From positions 1 to 5,566 of the forward strand of contig SKWJ01000517.1 of NCBI GenBank assembly GCA_007128995.1: 5,566 nucleotides of DNA, given 5' to 3'. Of this stretch, positions 1-5,566 are shown piece by piece. Under the pieces are notes generated by a model. The model worked only from the letters and a program-made list of their open reading frames with translations, had not been told where the DNA came from and made no database searches. Source of the stretch: Paracoccaceae bacterium (GTDB taxonomy: Bacteria > Pseudomonadota > Alphaproteobacteria > Rhodobacterales > Rhodobacteraceae). The translations under genes and the position numbers were made by a program. Within the stretch, counting starts at the first letter, position 1. Every line of letters starts with the position of its first letter.

Positions 1-2
1 AG

Positions 3-86
3 ATGCGTTACACGCTTCTTGTTCTGAGAAGTCCCGTTGATGTCGAATACAGGCTGGACAGGTTGCCTGCCGAAGCTGTGGCATGA
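3..86 (+). CDS. Possible 3' end of an upstream gene (partial)
   Basis: This is the only + strand frame that stays open from the left edge, ending at TGA 84-86. The other two + frames hit stops by base 40. It encodes about 27 residues, including a hydrophobic strand-like stretch (YTLLVL) followed by a charged tail ending PAEAVA. An ATG lies at base 3, but no ribosome binding site can be judged because the sequence begins there. It could be the C-terminus of a gene belonging to the same transcription unit as the transporter, 62 bases upstream of it. The complementary strand also has an open frame running off the edge (ATG at 84-82, leftward), so strand and coding status are uncertain. No family is recognisable. 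Confidence 0.3.
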   Translation: MRYTLLVLRSPVDVEYRLDRLPAEAVA

Positions 87-112
87 GAACCTGTCGGGAT
101 CACAAGGAGCGC

Positions 113-128
113 GGGCGATCAGACGCCC
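113..128 (+). promoter_or_regulatory. Small leader hairpin upstream of the transporter operon
   Basis: GGGCG (113-117) and CGCCC (124-128) form a perfect 5-bp GC-rich stem around a 6-base loop (ATCAGA). The stem ends 8 bases before the Shine-Dalgarno site of the substrate-binding protein gene. It is not followed by a T-tract, so it is not an intrinsic terminator. It might modulate initiation or mRNA stability, or may be chance. No riboswitch fold could be built around it. Confidence 0.3.
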
Positions 129-136
129 ATCTCAAT

Positions 137-143
137 AAGGAGG
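137..143 (+). promoter_or_regulatory. Shine-Dalgarno site of the substrate-binding protein gene
   Basis: AAGGAGG is a near-perfect anti-16S match, 5 bases before ATG 149. It decides the start in favour of 149 over the in-frame ATG at 83. Using ATG 83 would put 22 charged residues ahead of the twin-arginine signal. Confidence 0.85.
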
Positions 144-148
144 ACACC

Positions 149-1141
149 ATGACCAGATTTGACATTTCCCGTCGTCACCTGATGTGCATGGGGCTGGGAA
201 GCTTCGGCGCCTTGACCCTTGGCGGGCGCCGGGTGGTTGCACAGCAGAGCAGCGTTGCCTTGCAGCTTTCATGGCTTCATTCGGTCCAGTTCGCTGGCAG
301 CTATATTGCAGATGAACGCGGCTTCTGGGCTGACCGCGGCCTCTCCGTCAGGCTTGACGCAGGTGGGCCGAATGCACCCGTTGAGCCCCCTGTGGTCACA
401 GGGACTGCGCTGGTCGGGATTTCAGCCGCCGACTATACGGCGGCTGCGGTTCAACAAGGGGCACCCTTCCGAATTATCGGGGTCGCAATGCAGAATAATC
501 CCTTTGCCATCGCCTCGCTGCCGCAGAATCCCGTCCATACCCCGACTGATCTGGAAGGCAAGCGGATCGGCATGCCGCTCGCAAATATGCCGGTGCTGCG
601 CACACTGGCAACCCTGAACGGGGTCGACCTTGATCAGGTCGAGATCGTGCCGACGCAATATGATGCAGCCCCGTTGGTGGCCGGCGAGGTTGATTGCCTT
701 TTGTGCTGGTCGACTGATCTACCAATTGCGATGTATGTCCAGGGCATCGAGTCGGTGACTATGCTAATGGCCGATTTCGGCTATACCTTGCATTCACAAA
801 CCTACATCGCCACGGAGGAAAGCATCGCCAATCGGCGCGCCGATCTGGTGGCGCTTATGTCCGGAGAGGTTTTGGGATGGGAAGAATACCGCGGCGATCT
901 TGAAGCGGCCACCGATCTGACGCTGTCGCGTTTCCCCGATGCCGGGCTTGACCGGGCCACCCAGATCGAACAGGCACGGCGTCAAGTCCCGCTGATGTTT
1001 TCGGACCTGACGGATGCGCAGGGCTTTGGCTGGTTTACAGAGGACACAGTCGCACAGAATATCGAGACACTGGCCCTTCTCGGGATGCCGGTCGACGCCG
1101 CGTTGTGGGACCGTTCCATACTGGAAGAGGTGCATGGCTGA
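149..1141 (+). CDS. ABC transporter substrate-binding protein, NMT1/THI5-like, Tat-exported
   Basis: This is the periplasmic receptor of an ABC importer, 330 residues, which is normal for the family. Residues 7-12 (SRRHLM) followed by a hydrophobic run and VVA (29-31) look like a twin-arginine signal cleaved after A31, so the protein is probably exported folded. The mature N-terminus has the NMT1/THI5 pattern: W42 and then VQFAGSYIADERGFW (46-60), GL and a GGPN turn (72-75). A GISAADY segment (90-96) and DLEGKRIGMP (134-143) match the ligand-cleft and hinge regions of the family, and AGEVDCLLCW (178-187) is the usual GxVD region. The family includes receptors for thiamine pyrimidine precursors (ThiY) and is related to sulfonate and nitrate receptors. 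Ligand identity is open. C183 and C186 form an unusual CxxC pair. The stop codon overlaps the ATPase start, so the genes are translationally coupled. Confidence 0.9.
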   Translation: MTRFDISRRHLMCMGLGSFGALTLGGRRVVAQQSSVALQLSWLHSVQFAGSYIADERGFWADRGLSVRLDAGGPNAPVEPPVVTGTALVGISAADYTAAAVQQGAPFRIIGVAMQNNPFAIASLPQNPVHTPTDLEGKRIGMPLANMPVLRTLATLNGVDLDQVEIVPTQYDAAPLVAGEVDCLLCWSTDLPIAMYVQGIESVTMLMADFGYTLHSQTYIATEESIANRRADLVALMSGEVLGWEEYRGDLEAATDLTLSRFPDAGLDRATQIEQARRQVPLMFSDLTDAQGFGWFTEDTVAQNIETLALLGMPVDAALWDRSILEEVHG

Positions 1142-1937
1142 GCAGATACTTGCACCGGGCCCGGAAATCGCCTGCATAAAGCTGTCCAAGACCTATGGAT
1201 ATCGCGATACGGAAGTTCAGGCTGTGGCACCGCTTTCGGTGACGTTTCAAGCGGGACGGATGACGGCGCTGGTCGGACCCTCGGGCTGCGGCAAATCTAC
1301 GCTGTTGCGTATGGTTGCGGGGCTGGAACAGCCAAGCGAAGGCCAAATCGTTGCTGGTGACAAGAGCCCTCAGGACATGCAGCGCGCTGGCGCGTTGGCC
1401 ATGGCATTTCAGGATGCCTCGCTCCTGCCCTGGCGCTCTGTTCGTGGCAACATCGCCTTGGCGCGGCGGCTCGCGCGCTTGCCAGCGGACCCGCGCGCAG
1501 TGGATGATATGATTGCCCGGGTGGGACTTGCAGGTTTTGAAAAGGTTCGACCCGCAGCCCTGTCGGGGGGAATGCGGCAGCGCGTGGCAATTGCGCGCTG
1601 TCTTGTGACGCAACCGCGCGTGCTGTTGCTGGATGAACCATTTGGCGCGGTTGATGAGCTGACGCGTGCACGGCTGAATGCAGAACTTCCACCCTTGTGG
1701 CGAGCCACTGCCACAACCAGCCTGCTGGTAACCCACTCCATCCGCGAGGCCGTATCCCTTGCAGACCGCGTGATTGTGTTTTCAAGCCGACCGGCGCGGA
1801 TTGTCGGGGATATCGCTATCCCGTCCGAAGCCCGGCGCGACAGGTCTGTCCATCTTGCTCTGGTCGAAAAAGTCTCAGCCGCATTGTCGGGCGGCTGGGA
1901 CGAAGCCGGCCGCGCGGAAAACCTGGCAGCGCAATGA
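1134..1937 (+). CDS. ABC transporter ATP-binding protein, SsuB/TauB/NrtD type
   Basis: This is the cytoplasmic ATPase that powers the importer, 267 residues, a usual size. All catalytic motifs are intact: Walker A GPSGCGKST (48-56), Q-loop Q93 within FQDASLLPW, signature LSGGMRQR (143-150), Walker B VLLLDEPF (163-170) with catalytic E168, D-loop AVDE (172-175) and switch histidine H201 within VTHSIREA. The FQ...LLPW segment and the LTR after the D-loop are typical of the nitrate/sulfonate/taurine/thiamine-precursor subfamily. The C-terminus (about 215-267) carries no extra regulatory domain. ATG 1134 overlaps the receptor gene by 8 bases and has GGAAGAGG just upstream. The open frame extends further 5', but that part lies inside the receptor gene. 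The next gene starts at its stop in an ATGA overlap. The precise substrate cannot be told from the ATPase. Confidence 0.93.
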   Translation: MAEQILAPGPEIACIKLSKTYGYRDTEVQAVAPLSVTFQAGRMTALVGPSGCGKSTLLRMVAGLEQPSEGQIVAGDKSPQDMQRAGALAMAFQDASLLPWRSVRGNIALARRLARLPADPRAVDDMIARVGLAGFEKVRPAALSGGMRQRVAIARCLVTQPRVLLLDEPFGAVDELTRARLNAELPPLWRATATTSLLVTHSIREAVSLADRVIVFSSRPARIVGDIAIPSEARRDRSVHLALVEKVSAALSGGWDEAGRAENLAAQ

Positions 1938-3523
1938 ACAGCCTGATCCGCCCGACCTTTTGGCCAGAGGGACTGAGCCGCAACCTGTTGGGCGTCGCCG
2001 TGTTGTTGGTCTTATGGCACATTGCAGCGTCAGCACTTACCGGCAGCTACATGCTGGCAGGACCAACAGCCGTAATAAACTACCTGATTGCCGAACATGC
2101 GCTTATCGGGCGCGCCCTTGCAGTAACGCTGCAAAATGCGGCATGGGGTTTTCTGGCTGGCAACCTTGCAGCCATCGGACTTGCGTTGCTGGTCACATTG
2201 CTTCCCGCGCTACGCTTGCCAATCGGTGCTGTCGCATTGGTGGTGTTCTGCCTGCCTTTGGTGGCTACGGGGCCAGTGCTGCGCGTGCTTTATGGTCCGG
2301 GACCCGGGCCACAGATCACACTCGCGGCGCTGTCGGTCTATTACACGACCTTCCTTCCACTTCTGGTCGGGCTGCGCGCGGCTCCGGGCAGTTGGTTCGA
2401 CCTGATCACACTTTATGGGCGCGGTGCGTGGAGCACATTCATCCATATTCGGATCATGGCATCCCTGCCCTATCTTATGGCGGGTTTGCAGATCGCAGCC
2501 CCTGCCGCCTTCCTTGGTGCCATGGTCGGAGAATTCACAGGTGCTGATCGGGGGATGGGTGTGTTGGCGCTGCGCGCAATGCGTGGCCTTGACGTTGATG
2601 CAACATGGACATTGGCGCTGGTTGCGGCACTGGTGTCCATGATAGCCTATGGTGCCATCGGTCTGCTGGCGGCATGGTTGGGCACGTCGAAACCGGATAT
2701 CCTGCTGGCGACAGCACCCGCCAAAACTTCAGGCAATGTTGCATCAGTCTTGCGAAGCGTCACCTTTGTCCTCGCCACGATCGTCTTGATCCTGATCTCT
2801 TGGTGGGTCGCGATGGAGGCCTTTGCCCTCAGCCGCTTTTTCGCAAAACGACCCGATGATATCTGGCGCTATCTGATGACTGCTCCAGATGCGTCGGCGA
2901 ACCGGGCAGTCCTGTGGGCCGCGTCACAGGCAACCCTTGTCCAGGTTATTCCCGGATATCTGGCGGGGCTTGGGGTGGGCGCCGCCCTCGCGATGCTGTT
3001 GATGCTGCGCCCCGGTCTGTCGGGGGCCGTGCTGCCTGTTGCAATTGCGCTGCGCTCGGTCCCGATTGTGACGACCGCCCCCCTGATTGTTCTTGCATTG
3101 GGGCGCGGGGCGGCTGGCACGATCACGATTGTTGCCGTCATGACCTTTTTCCCGGCGCTGGTCGCCTGCATGCAAGGTTTGCGTCAGGCGCCGGGGCAAG
3201 TCCTGGATGTCATGCGTCTTTATGCCACCACACCGCTGGCGCGCCTCTGGTATGCGCAACTTCCCGCCATGCTGCCCGGTTTCTTTGCAGCCGCGCGCCT
3301 GTCGGTGCCAGCGGCAATTCTGGCGGTCACAGTGGCGGAATGGCTGGCAACAGGGCGCGGACTTGGGGCGCTGATGGCAATGACGGCTTCGACCTCGGAC
3401 TATAACTTGTTGTGGTCCGCAATTGTCGTGGTAACGGCTGGGGCGAGCATCGGGTATGCGCTGGTGGGCGGCGTGGAACGCCTGATCCTGTCACGCCTTG
3501 CCCCCGAACAACTGAAACCCTGA
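1934..3523 (+). CDS. ABC transporter permease, fused two-domain (SsuC-like x 2)
   Basis: This is the inner-membrane channel of the importer. At 529 residues it is twice the usual 250-280 of this family, because two permease domains are joined in one chain. Hydrophobic segments lie around 17-35, 67-91, 96-118, 127-146, 178-200 and 225-249 in the first half, and around 271-292, 334-358, 361-388, 393-412, 447-468 and 493-515 in the second. The halves align without gaps at an offset of 269 residues: T65/T334, G72/G341, G121/G390, D156/D425, P179/P448, E200/E469. Each has a cytoplasmic coupling (EAA-type) loop, at 156-180 and 425-449. The first keeps the conserved Gly (G162), while the second has A431. 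A linker at about 250-270 joins them. The frame is open further upstream, but ATG 1934 forms an ATGA overlap with the ATPase stop, indicating coupling, and upstream residues are not membrane-like. One chain probably provides the whole channel. Confidence 0.9.
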   Translation: MNSLIRPTFWPEGLSRNLLGVAVLLVLWHIAASALTGSYMLAGPTAVINYLIAEHALIGRALAVTLQNAAWGFLAGNLAAIGLALLVTLLPALRLPIGAVALVVFCLPLVATGPVLRVLYGPGPGPQITLAALSVYYTTFLPLLVGLRAAPGSWFDLITLYGRGAWSTFIHIRIMASLPYLMAGLQIAAPAAFLGAMVGEFTGADRGMGVLALRAMRGLDVDATWTLALVAALVSMIAYGAIGLLAAWLGTSKPDILLATAPAKTSGNVASVLRSVTFVLATIVLILISWWVAMEAFALSRFFAKRPDDIWRYLMTAPDASANRAVLWAASQATLVQVIPGYLAGLGVGAALAMLLMLRPGLSGAVLPVAIALRSVPIVTTAPLIVLALGRGAAGTITIVAVMTFFPALVACMQGLRQAPGQVLDVMRLYATTPLARLWYAQLPAMLPGFFAAARLSVPAAILAVTVAEWLATGRGLGALMAMTASTSDYNLLWSAIVVVTAGASIGYALVGGVERLILSRLAPEQLKP

Positions 3524-3533
3524 TGGAGCGCGC

Positions 3534-4595
3534 ATGCCTGTTTCGGCCGCTTTTGCAATTCCCGGAGATATCAAGACCCGCACTGGCGGCTACATTTATG
3601 AATGCCGCATGCTGGAGACCCTGAACGCAATTGGCCAGCCGACCCGCCATATCGAGCTTTTGCCGTCATGGCCACATCCGACCGAGACCGCGGCGCAGGA
3701 TCTGGCGGCCAAACTCTCGAGCCTGCCTGAAAATATGCCACTTATTCTGGACGGGCTTGTCTTCGGCGCAATGGATACCGCTCTTCTTGCACAACAGGCC
3801 CGCCCGATCGTTGCCATGCTGCACCATCCCCTCGGGCTGGAGGCGGGCCTCCCGCCCGCGCGCGCGAAAGCCCTGCTTGAGCGAGAGCGCGACAATCTCC
3901 GGCATGCTGCACATGTGGTCGTTCCCTCGCCGCATACGCGCGATATCCTCTGTCGGGAATTCGGTGTCGCCCGCAGGCGGATCTCGATTGCCTTGCCCGG
4001 TTTTGACCGCCCCGTCCTCCCGGCATCACGTATGAAGGCAAAGCCGCCCCTTGTGCTGTCAGTCGGCATCCTGTGCCAAAGAAAGGGTCATGACGTGCTT
4101 CTCGATGCCCTTAGCCAGATTGCAGATCTGGAATGGCAGGCAGCGATTGTCGGACTTACCCATGACCGAGACGTTTATGAAGCCTTGTTGCGCCAGCGAG
4201 CCGGTCTGGGGTTGGAAGAGCGGGTTCGTTTCACTGGCGTAGTGACGCAGGAAGAACTTGATCAACTCTACCAGGACGCAACTGTCTTCGCATTGGCAAC
4301 GCGGTATGAAGGATACGGCATGGTGCTGAGCGAGGCACAACTTCATGGCCTGCCAATCCTGTCATGTTCAGTGGGCGCGGTCCCACAGACTGTGGATGCG
4401 AACAGCGCTATCCTGACCCCGCCTGACAGTCCGGGTGCCTTTGCAGATGGTCTGGCGCGACTGTTGCTGGAACCCGACTTGCGTGACAGACTGGCACAAG
4501 GAAGCCGCGAAGCAGGCGCAAGCTTGCCACGCTGGAAAGACGCGGCTCTTATCATGCAAGGCGTTTTGCAACGGGTTTCATTCCATCGGAAGTAA
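3534..4595 (+). CDS. Glycosyltransferase family 4 (GT-B fold, retaining)
   Basis: This enzyme transfers a sugar from a nucleotide-activated donor to an unknown acceptor; it is probably cytoplasmic. It has 353 residues, typical for GT4. The N-terminal acceptor domain has the glycine-rich loop TRTGGYIYE (15-23), HHPLGLE (97-103) and PSPHTRDIL (131-139). The C-terminal donor domain begins near VLSVGILCQRKGHD (174-187) with phosphate-binding R183/K184, then RFTGVV (232-237) and the EX7E motif E259-GYGMVLS-E267 within RYEGYGMVLSEA, the hallmark of GT4 donor binding. No signal peptide or membrane segment is seen. GGAG (3525-3528) lies 5 bases before ATG 3534, and only 10 bases separate the gene from the permease stop, so it is very likely co-transcribed with the importer. 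Acceptors in GT4 range from lipids and polysaccharides to small heterocycles, and the sequence does not choose among them. Confidence 0.9.
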   Translation: MPVSAAFAIPGDIKTRTGGYIYECRMLETLNAIGQPTRHIELLPSWPHPTETAAQDLAAKLSSLPENMPLILDGLVFGAMDTALLAQQARPIVAMLHHPLGLEAGLPPARAKALLERERDNLRHAAHVVVPSPHTRDILCREFGVARRRISIALPGFDRPVLPASRMKAKPPLVLSVGILCQRKGHDVLLDALSQIADLEWQAAIVGLTHDRDVYEALLRQRAGLGLEERVRFTGVVTQEELDQLYQDATVFALATRYEGYGMVLSEAQLHGLPILSCSVGAVPQTVDANSAILTPPDSPGAFADGLARLLLEPDLRDRLAQGSREAGASLPRWKDAALIMQGVLQRVSFHRK

Positions 4596-4819
4596 TCACG
4601 AGACAATGTTCTTGTCGGCCCGAACGGTGTCGTATCGGCGCGGTAGGCGAAAAACAGGAACCGTGCAGGCGATGTGGACGCTGCGAAGGCTGCCCTGATC
4701 GGGCTGGCCGACCCTTGCATTTTCGGAAGACCGGCTTTGCGATCTGCGGCCTTGCGCTGCGCTGCAGCATCACCCATTTTGCGTGTAGGAAAGTCCAAGA
4801 GGAATGAAGGAGAATGCAA
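4596..4819. other. Intergenic spacer without a supported gene
   Basis: These 224 bases hold no reading frame with a ribosome binding site and recognisable product. The open frames crossing them on either strand are extensions of shadows of the glycosyltransferase gene. An imperfect hairpin is possible at 4688-4709 (core GCCC-TGATC-GGGC), but the nearest T-run is only TTTT at 4719-4722, so a terminator for the upstream operon is weakly supported at best. The promoter of the small gene at 4820 presumably lies in the right half, but I see no convincing -35/-10 pair. Confidence 0.5.
4807..4812 (+). promoter_or_regulatory. Shine-Dalgarno site of the small protein gene
   Basis: AAGGAG lies 7 bases before ATG 4820 but only 1 base before the in-frame ATG at 4814. 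The spacing picks 4820 as the start. Confidence 0.7.
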
Positions 4820-4984
4820 ATGTCGACACTCCTGACAACATTGCAGACACGACTGAAGCAGCGCGCCGCTTATCTGCGCACGAAGGCCGAGCTGGAAAAC
4901 ATGCCATTGGAAGTGGCGATTGATCTTGATCTCTACAAGCCAGATGCCGCACGAATTGCAAGCGAAGCGGTTTACGGCCGCTGA
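4820..4984 (+). CDS. Small basic DUF1127-like protein
   Basis: This gene encodes 54 residues, starting MSTLLTTLQT and ending EAVYGR. The N-terminal half is basic and helical (RLKQRAAYLRTKAEL, 11-25), followed by ENMPLEVAIDLDLYKPDAARIA (26-47, key residues P29, D35, D37). The layout, an arginine-rich helix, then a T-x-x-EL-x-x-M segment, then a short acidic DL/DLY stretch and a second helix, resembles the DUF1127 (YjiS-like) small proteins common in Rhodobacterales, some of which have been linked to RNA turnover and stress responses. Function here is unknown. Coding status is supported by the AAGGAG site and by good codon structure to the stop. The last 13 bases overlap the end of coaD on the opposite strand. 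It probably has its own promoter in the preceding spacer. Confidence 0.75.
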   Translation: MSTLLTTLQTRLKQRAAYLRTKAELENMPLEVAIDLDLYKPDAARIASEAVYGR

Positions 4985-5478
4985 CCTTCGCGTAATCGGC
5001 GCATGAGCGCAGCCTCGATTGCGGGTGAGACGAATTTCGACACATCGCCCCCAAGTCTTGCGATTTCCTTGACCAACTTTGACGCAATCGCCTGATGGCG
5101 GGCTTCGGCCATGAGAAACACCGTTTCGATACTGTCATCCATTGCCCGGTTCATGCCGACCATCTGGAATTCGTACTCGAAATCAGTCACAGCCCGCAGG
5201 CCGCGAATGATCAAGGACGCGCCAACATCGCGTGCGCAGTCGATCAGAAGATTCTCGAACGGATGAGCGACGATTTCAATCCCGCTACTTTCAATCAAGT
5301 CTGAGACCTCAGCTTCGATCATCGCCACGCGTTCTTCCAAGCTGAAAAGCGGTCCCTTGTCGCGATTGATGGCGACCCCGATCACCAACCGGTCAACAAG
5401 CTGTGTCGCGCGCGAAATGATATCGCGGTGGCCCAATGTCAGCGGATCAAAAGTTCCCGGATAAAGACCAACGCGCAT
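4972..5478 (-). CDS. coaD: Phosphopantetheine adenylyltransferase
   Basis: This cytoplasmic enzyme joins ATP and 4'-phosphopantetheine to give dephospho-CoA and pyrophosphate, the penultimate step of coenzyme A synthesis. It has 168 residues, close to the usual 160-170. The N-terminal YPGTFDPLTLGH (6-17) holds the nucleotidyltransferase TxGH motif (T14, H17). K41 matches the conserved lysine near the active site, RGLRAVTDFEYE (93-104) is the family signature, and N110-R111 follow. The C-terminal IASKLVKEIA (131-140) corresponds to ISSSLVKEVA of E. coli, the ATP-binding loop, in a variant I associate with alphaproteobacterial CoaD. ATG 5478 is preferred over an in-frame GTG at 5484, because that GTG overlaps the ribosome binding site. 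The 3' end overlaps the convergent small gene by 13 bases. It is probably essential and unrelated to the transporter operon. Confidence 0.96.
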   Translation of the reverse strand: MRVGLYPGTFDPLTLGHRDIISRATQLVDRLVIGVAINRDKGPLFSLEERVAMIEAEVSDLIESSGIEIVAHPFENLLIDCARDVGASLIIRGLRAVTDFEYEFQMVGMNRAMDDSIETVFLMAEARHQAIASKLVKEIARLGGDVSKFVSPAIEAALMRRLREGQRP

Positions 5479-5483
5479 GACCA

Positions 5484-5489
5484 CTCCTC
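5484..5489 (-). promoter_or_regulatory. Shine-Dalgarno site of coaD
   Basis: On the - strand GAGGAG lies 5 bases before ATG 5478. It rules out the alternative GTG start at 5484, whose first base is inside this site. Confidence 0.75.
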
Positions 5490-5512
5490 AAATTGCACAT
5501 TCGGGGCACGCA

Positions 5513-5540
5513 ACTATATTGCGCGGGAACATGCAAGCCC
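5513..5540 (-). promoter_or_regulatory. Possible coaD promoter (weak)
   Basis: Read on the - strand, TATAGT (5518-5513) is a good -10 candidate, about 35 bases before the start codon. The -35 at a 16-base spacing is GGGCTT (5540-5535), a poor match to TTGAC. The -10 sits in a short inverted repeat, GCAA-CTATA-TTGC (5510-5522), which might be chance. No gene is visible between here and the right edge. Confidence 0.25.
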
Positions 5541-5566
5541 ATCCGTCAGGTCATGCTGCGAGTTAT

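Noticed and set aside
24..45. TPP riboswitch-like words: CTGAGA (24-29) followed by CCCGTTGA, ahead of a THI5-like gene
   Set aside because: The spacing of these two words fits a thiamine pyrophosphate riboswitch, but the following ACCTGA and the paired CCGG...CCGG-AGGGA part are absent, and no upstream GGGG-TGC arm is seen. A GAACCTG at 87-93 is out of position. A covariance search with the TPP model would settle it; I treat it as chance.
83..148. Upstream ATG at 83 as the receptor start
   Set aside because: It has no suitable ribosome site and would place 22 charged residues before the twin-arginine signal. ATG 149 has AAGGAGG at ideal spacing.
1035..1736. Long open frame on the - strand opposite the ATPase gene
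   Set aside because: Its translation has no recognisable motif and it is fully covered by a + strand gene with every ABC ATPase motif intact. It is an antisense shadow typical of GC-rich DNA.
1697..1933. N-terminal extension of the permease frame upstream of 1934
   Set aside because: It lies inside the ATPase gene, reads as low-complexity Arg/Pro/Cys-rich sequence without membrane segments, and the ATGA coupling marks 1934 as the start.
4688..4709. Intrinsic terminator after the glycosyltransferase
   Set aside because: The stem core is only 4 bp with a mismatch and a bulge beyond it, and the nearest T-run is 10 bases away and just four bases long.
4343..4819. Open frame on the - strand covering the spacer 4596-4819 and the end of the glycosyltransferase gene
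   Set aside because: No family resemblance or clear ribosome site, and most of its 3' half is antisense to the glycosyltransferase. A conserved protein starting at an inner ATG in the spacer cannot be fully excluded, but nothing supports it.
5476..5484. GTG start of coaD two codons upstream
   Set aside because: The GTG overlaps the GAGGAG ribosome site, while ATG 5478 has correct spacing and gives the standard N-terminus of CoaD.

Overview
The window looks like chromosomal DNA from an alphaproteobacterium, most likely a member of the Rhodobacteraceae/Rhodobacterales. The grounds are the fairly high GC content, the tight operon packing, the CoaD sequence (an alpha-type IASK variant of the C-terminal ISSS motif) and a small arginine-rich protein resembling the DUF1127 proteins abundant in that group. 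No tRNA, rRNA, CRISPR array, insertion sequence or phage gene is visible.

Layout. Bases 1-148 hold a short leader, possibly with the 3' end of an upstream gene (to 86), a small hairpin (113-128) and a strong Shine-Dalgarno site (137-143). From 149 to 4595 four genes run on the + strand almost without gaps: a Tat-exported NMT1/THI5-like substrate-binding protein, an SsuB/TauB-type ABC ATPase (8-base overlap), a double-length permease made of two fused SsuC-type halves (ATGA overlap), and a GT-B family 4 glycosyltransferase (10-base gap). A 224-base spacer follows (4596-4819), with no gene I can support. A 54-residue DUF1127-like small protein (4820-4984, +) then overlaps tail to tail with coaD, the phosphopantetheine adenylyltransferase gene on the - strand (4972-5478). 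The last 88 bases carry the coaD ribosome binding site and perhaps a weak promoter.

How the genes work together. The first three genes form a complete ABC importer: periplasmic receptor, membrane channel in one chain, and ATPase. The receptor family points to a small organic ligand, for example a pyrimidine or other thiamine-precursor-like heterocycle, or a sulfonate-type compound. The exact ligand cannot be read from the sequence. The glycosyltransferase sits in the same apparent transcription unit, which suggests, without proving, that its acceptor is linked to the imported compound. coaD (coenzyme A synthesis) and the small protein gene look functionally separate from the importer.

The points most worth a second look are the fused permease with its exact 269-residue internal repeat, the importer/glycosyltransferase pairing, a Cys-x-x-Cys pair in the receptor, and the 13-base convergent overlap of the small gene with coaD.
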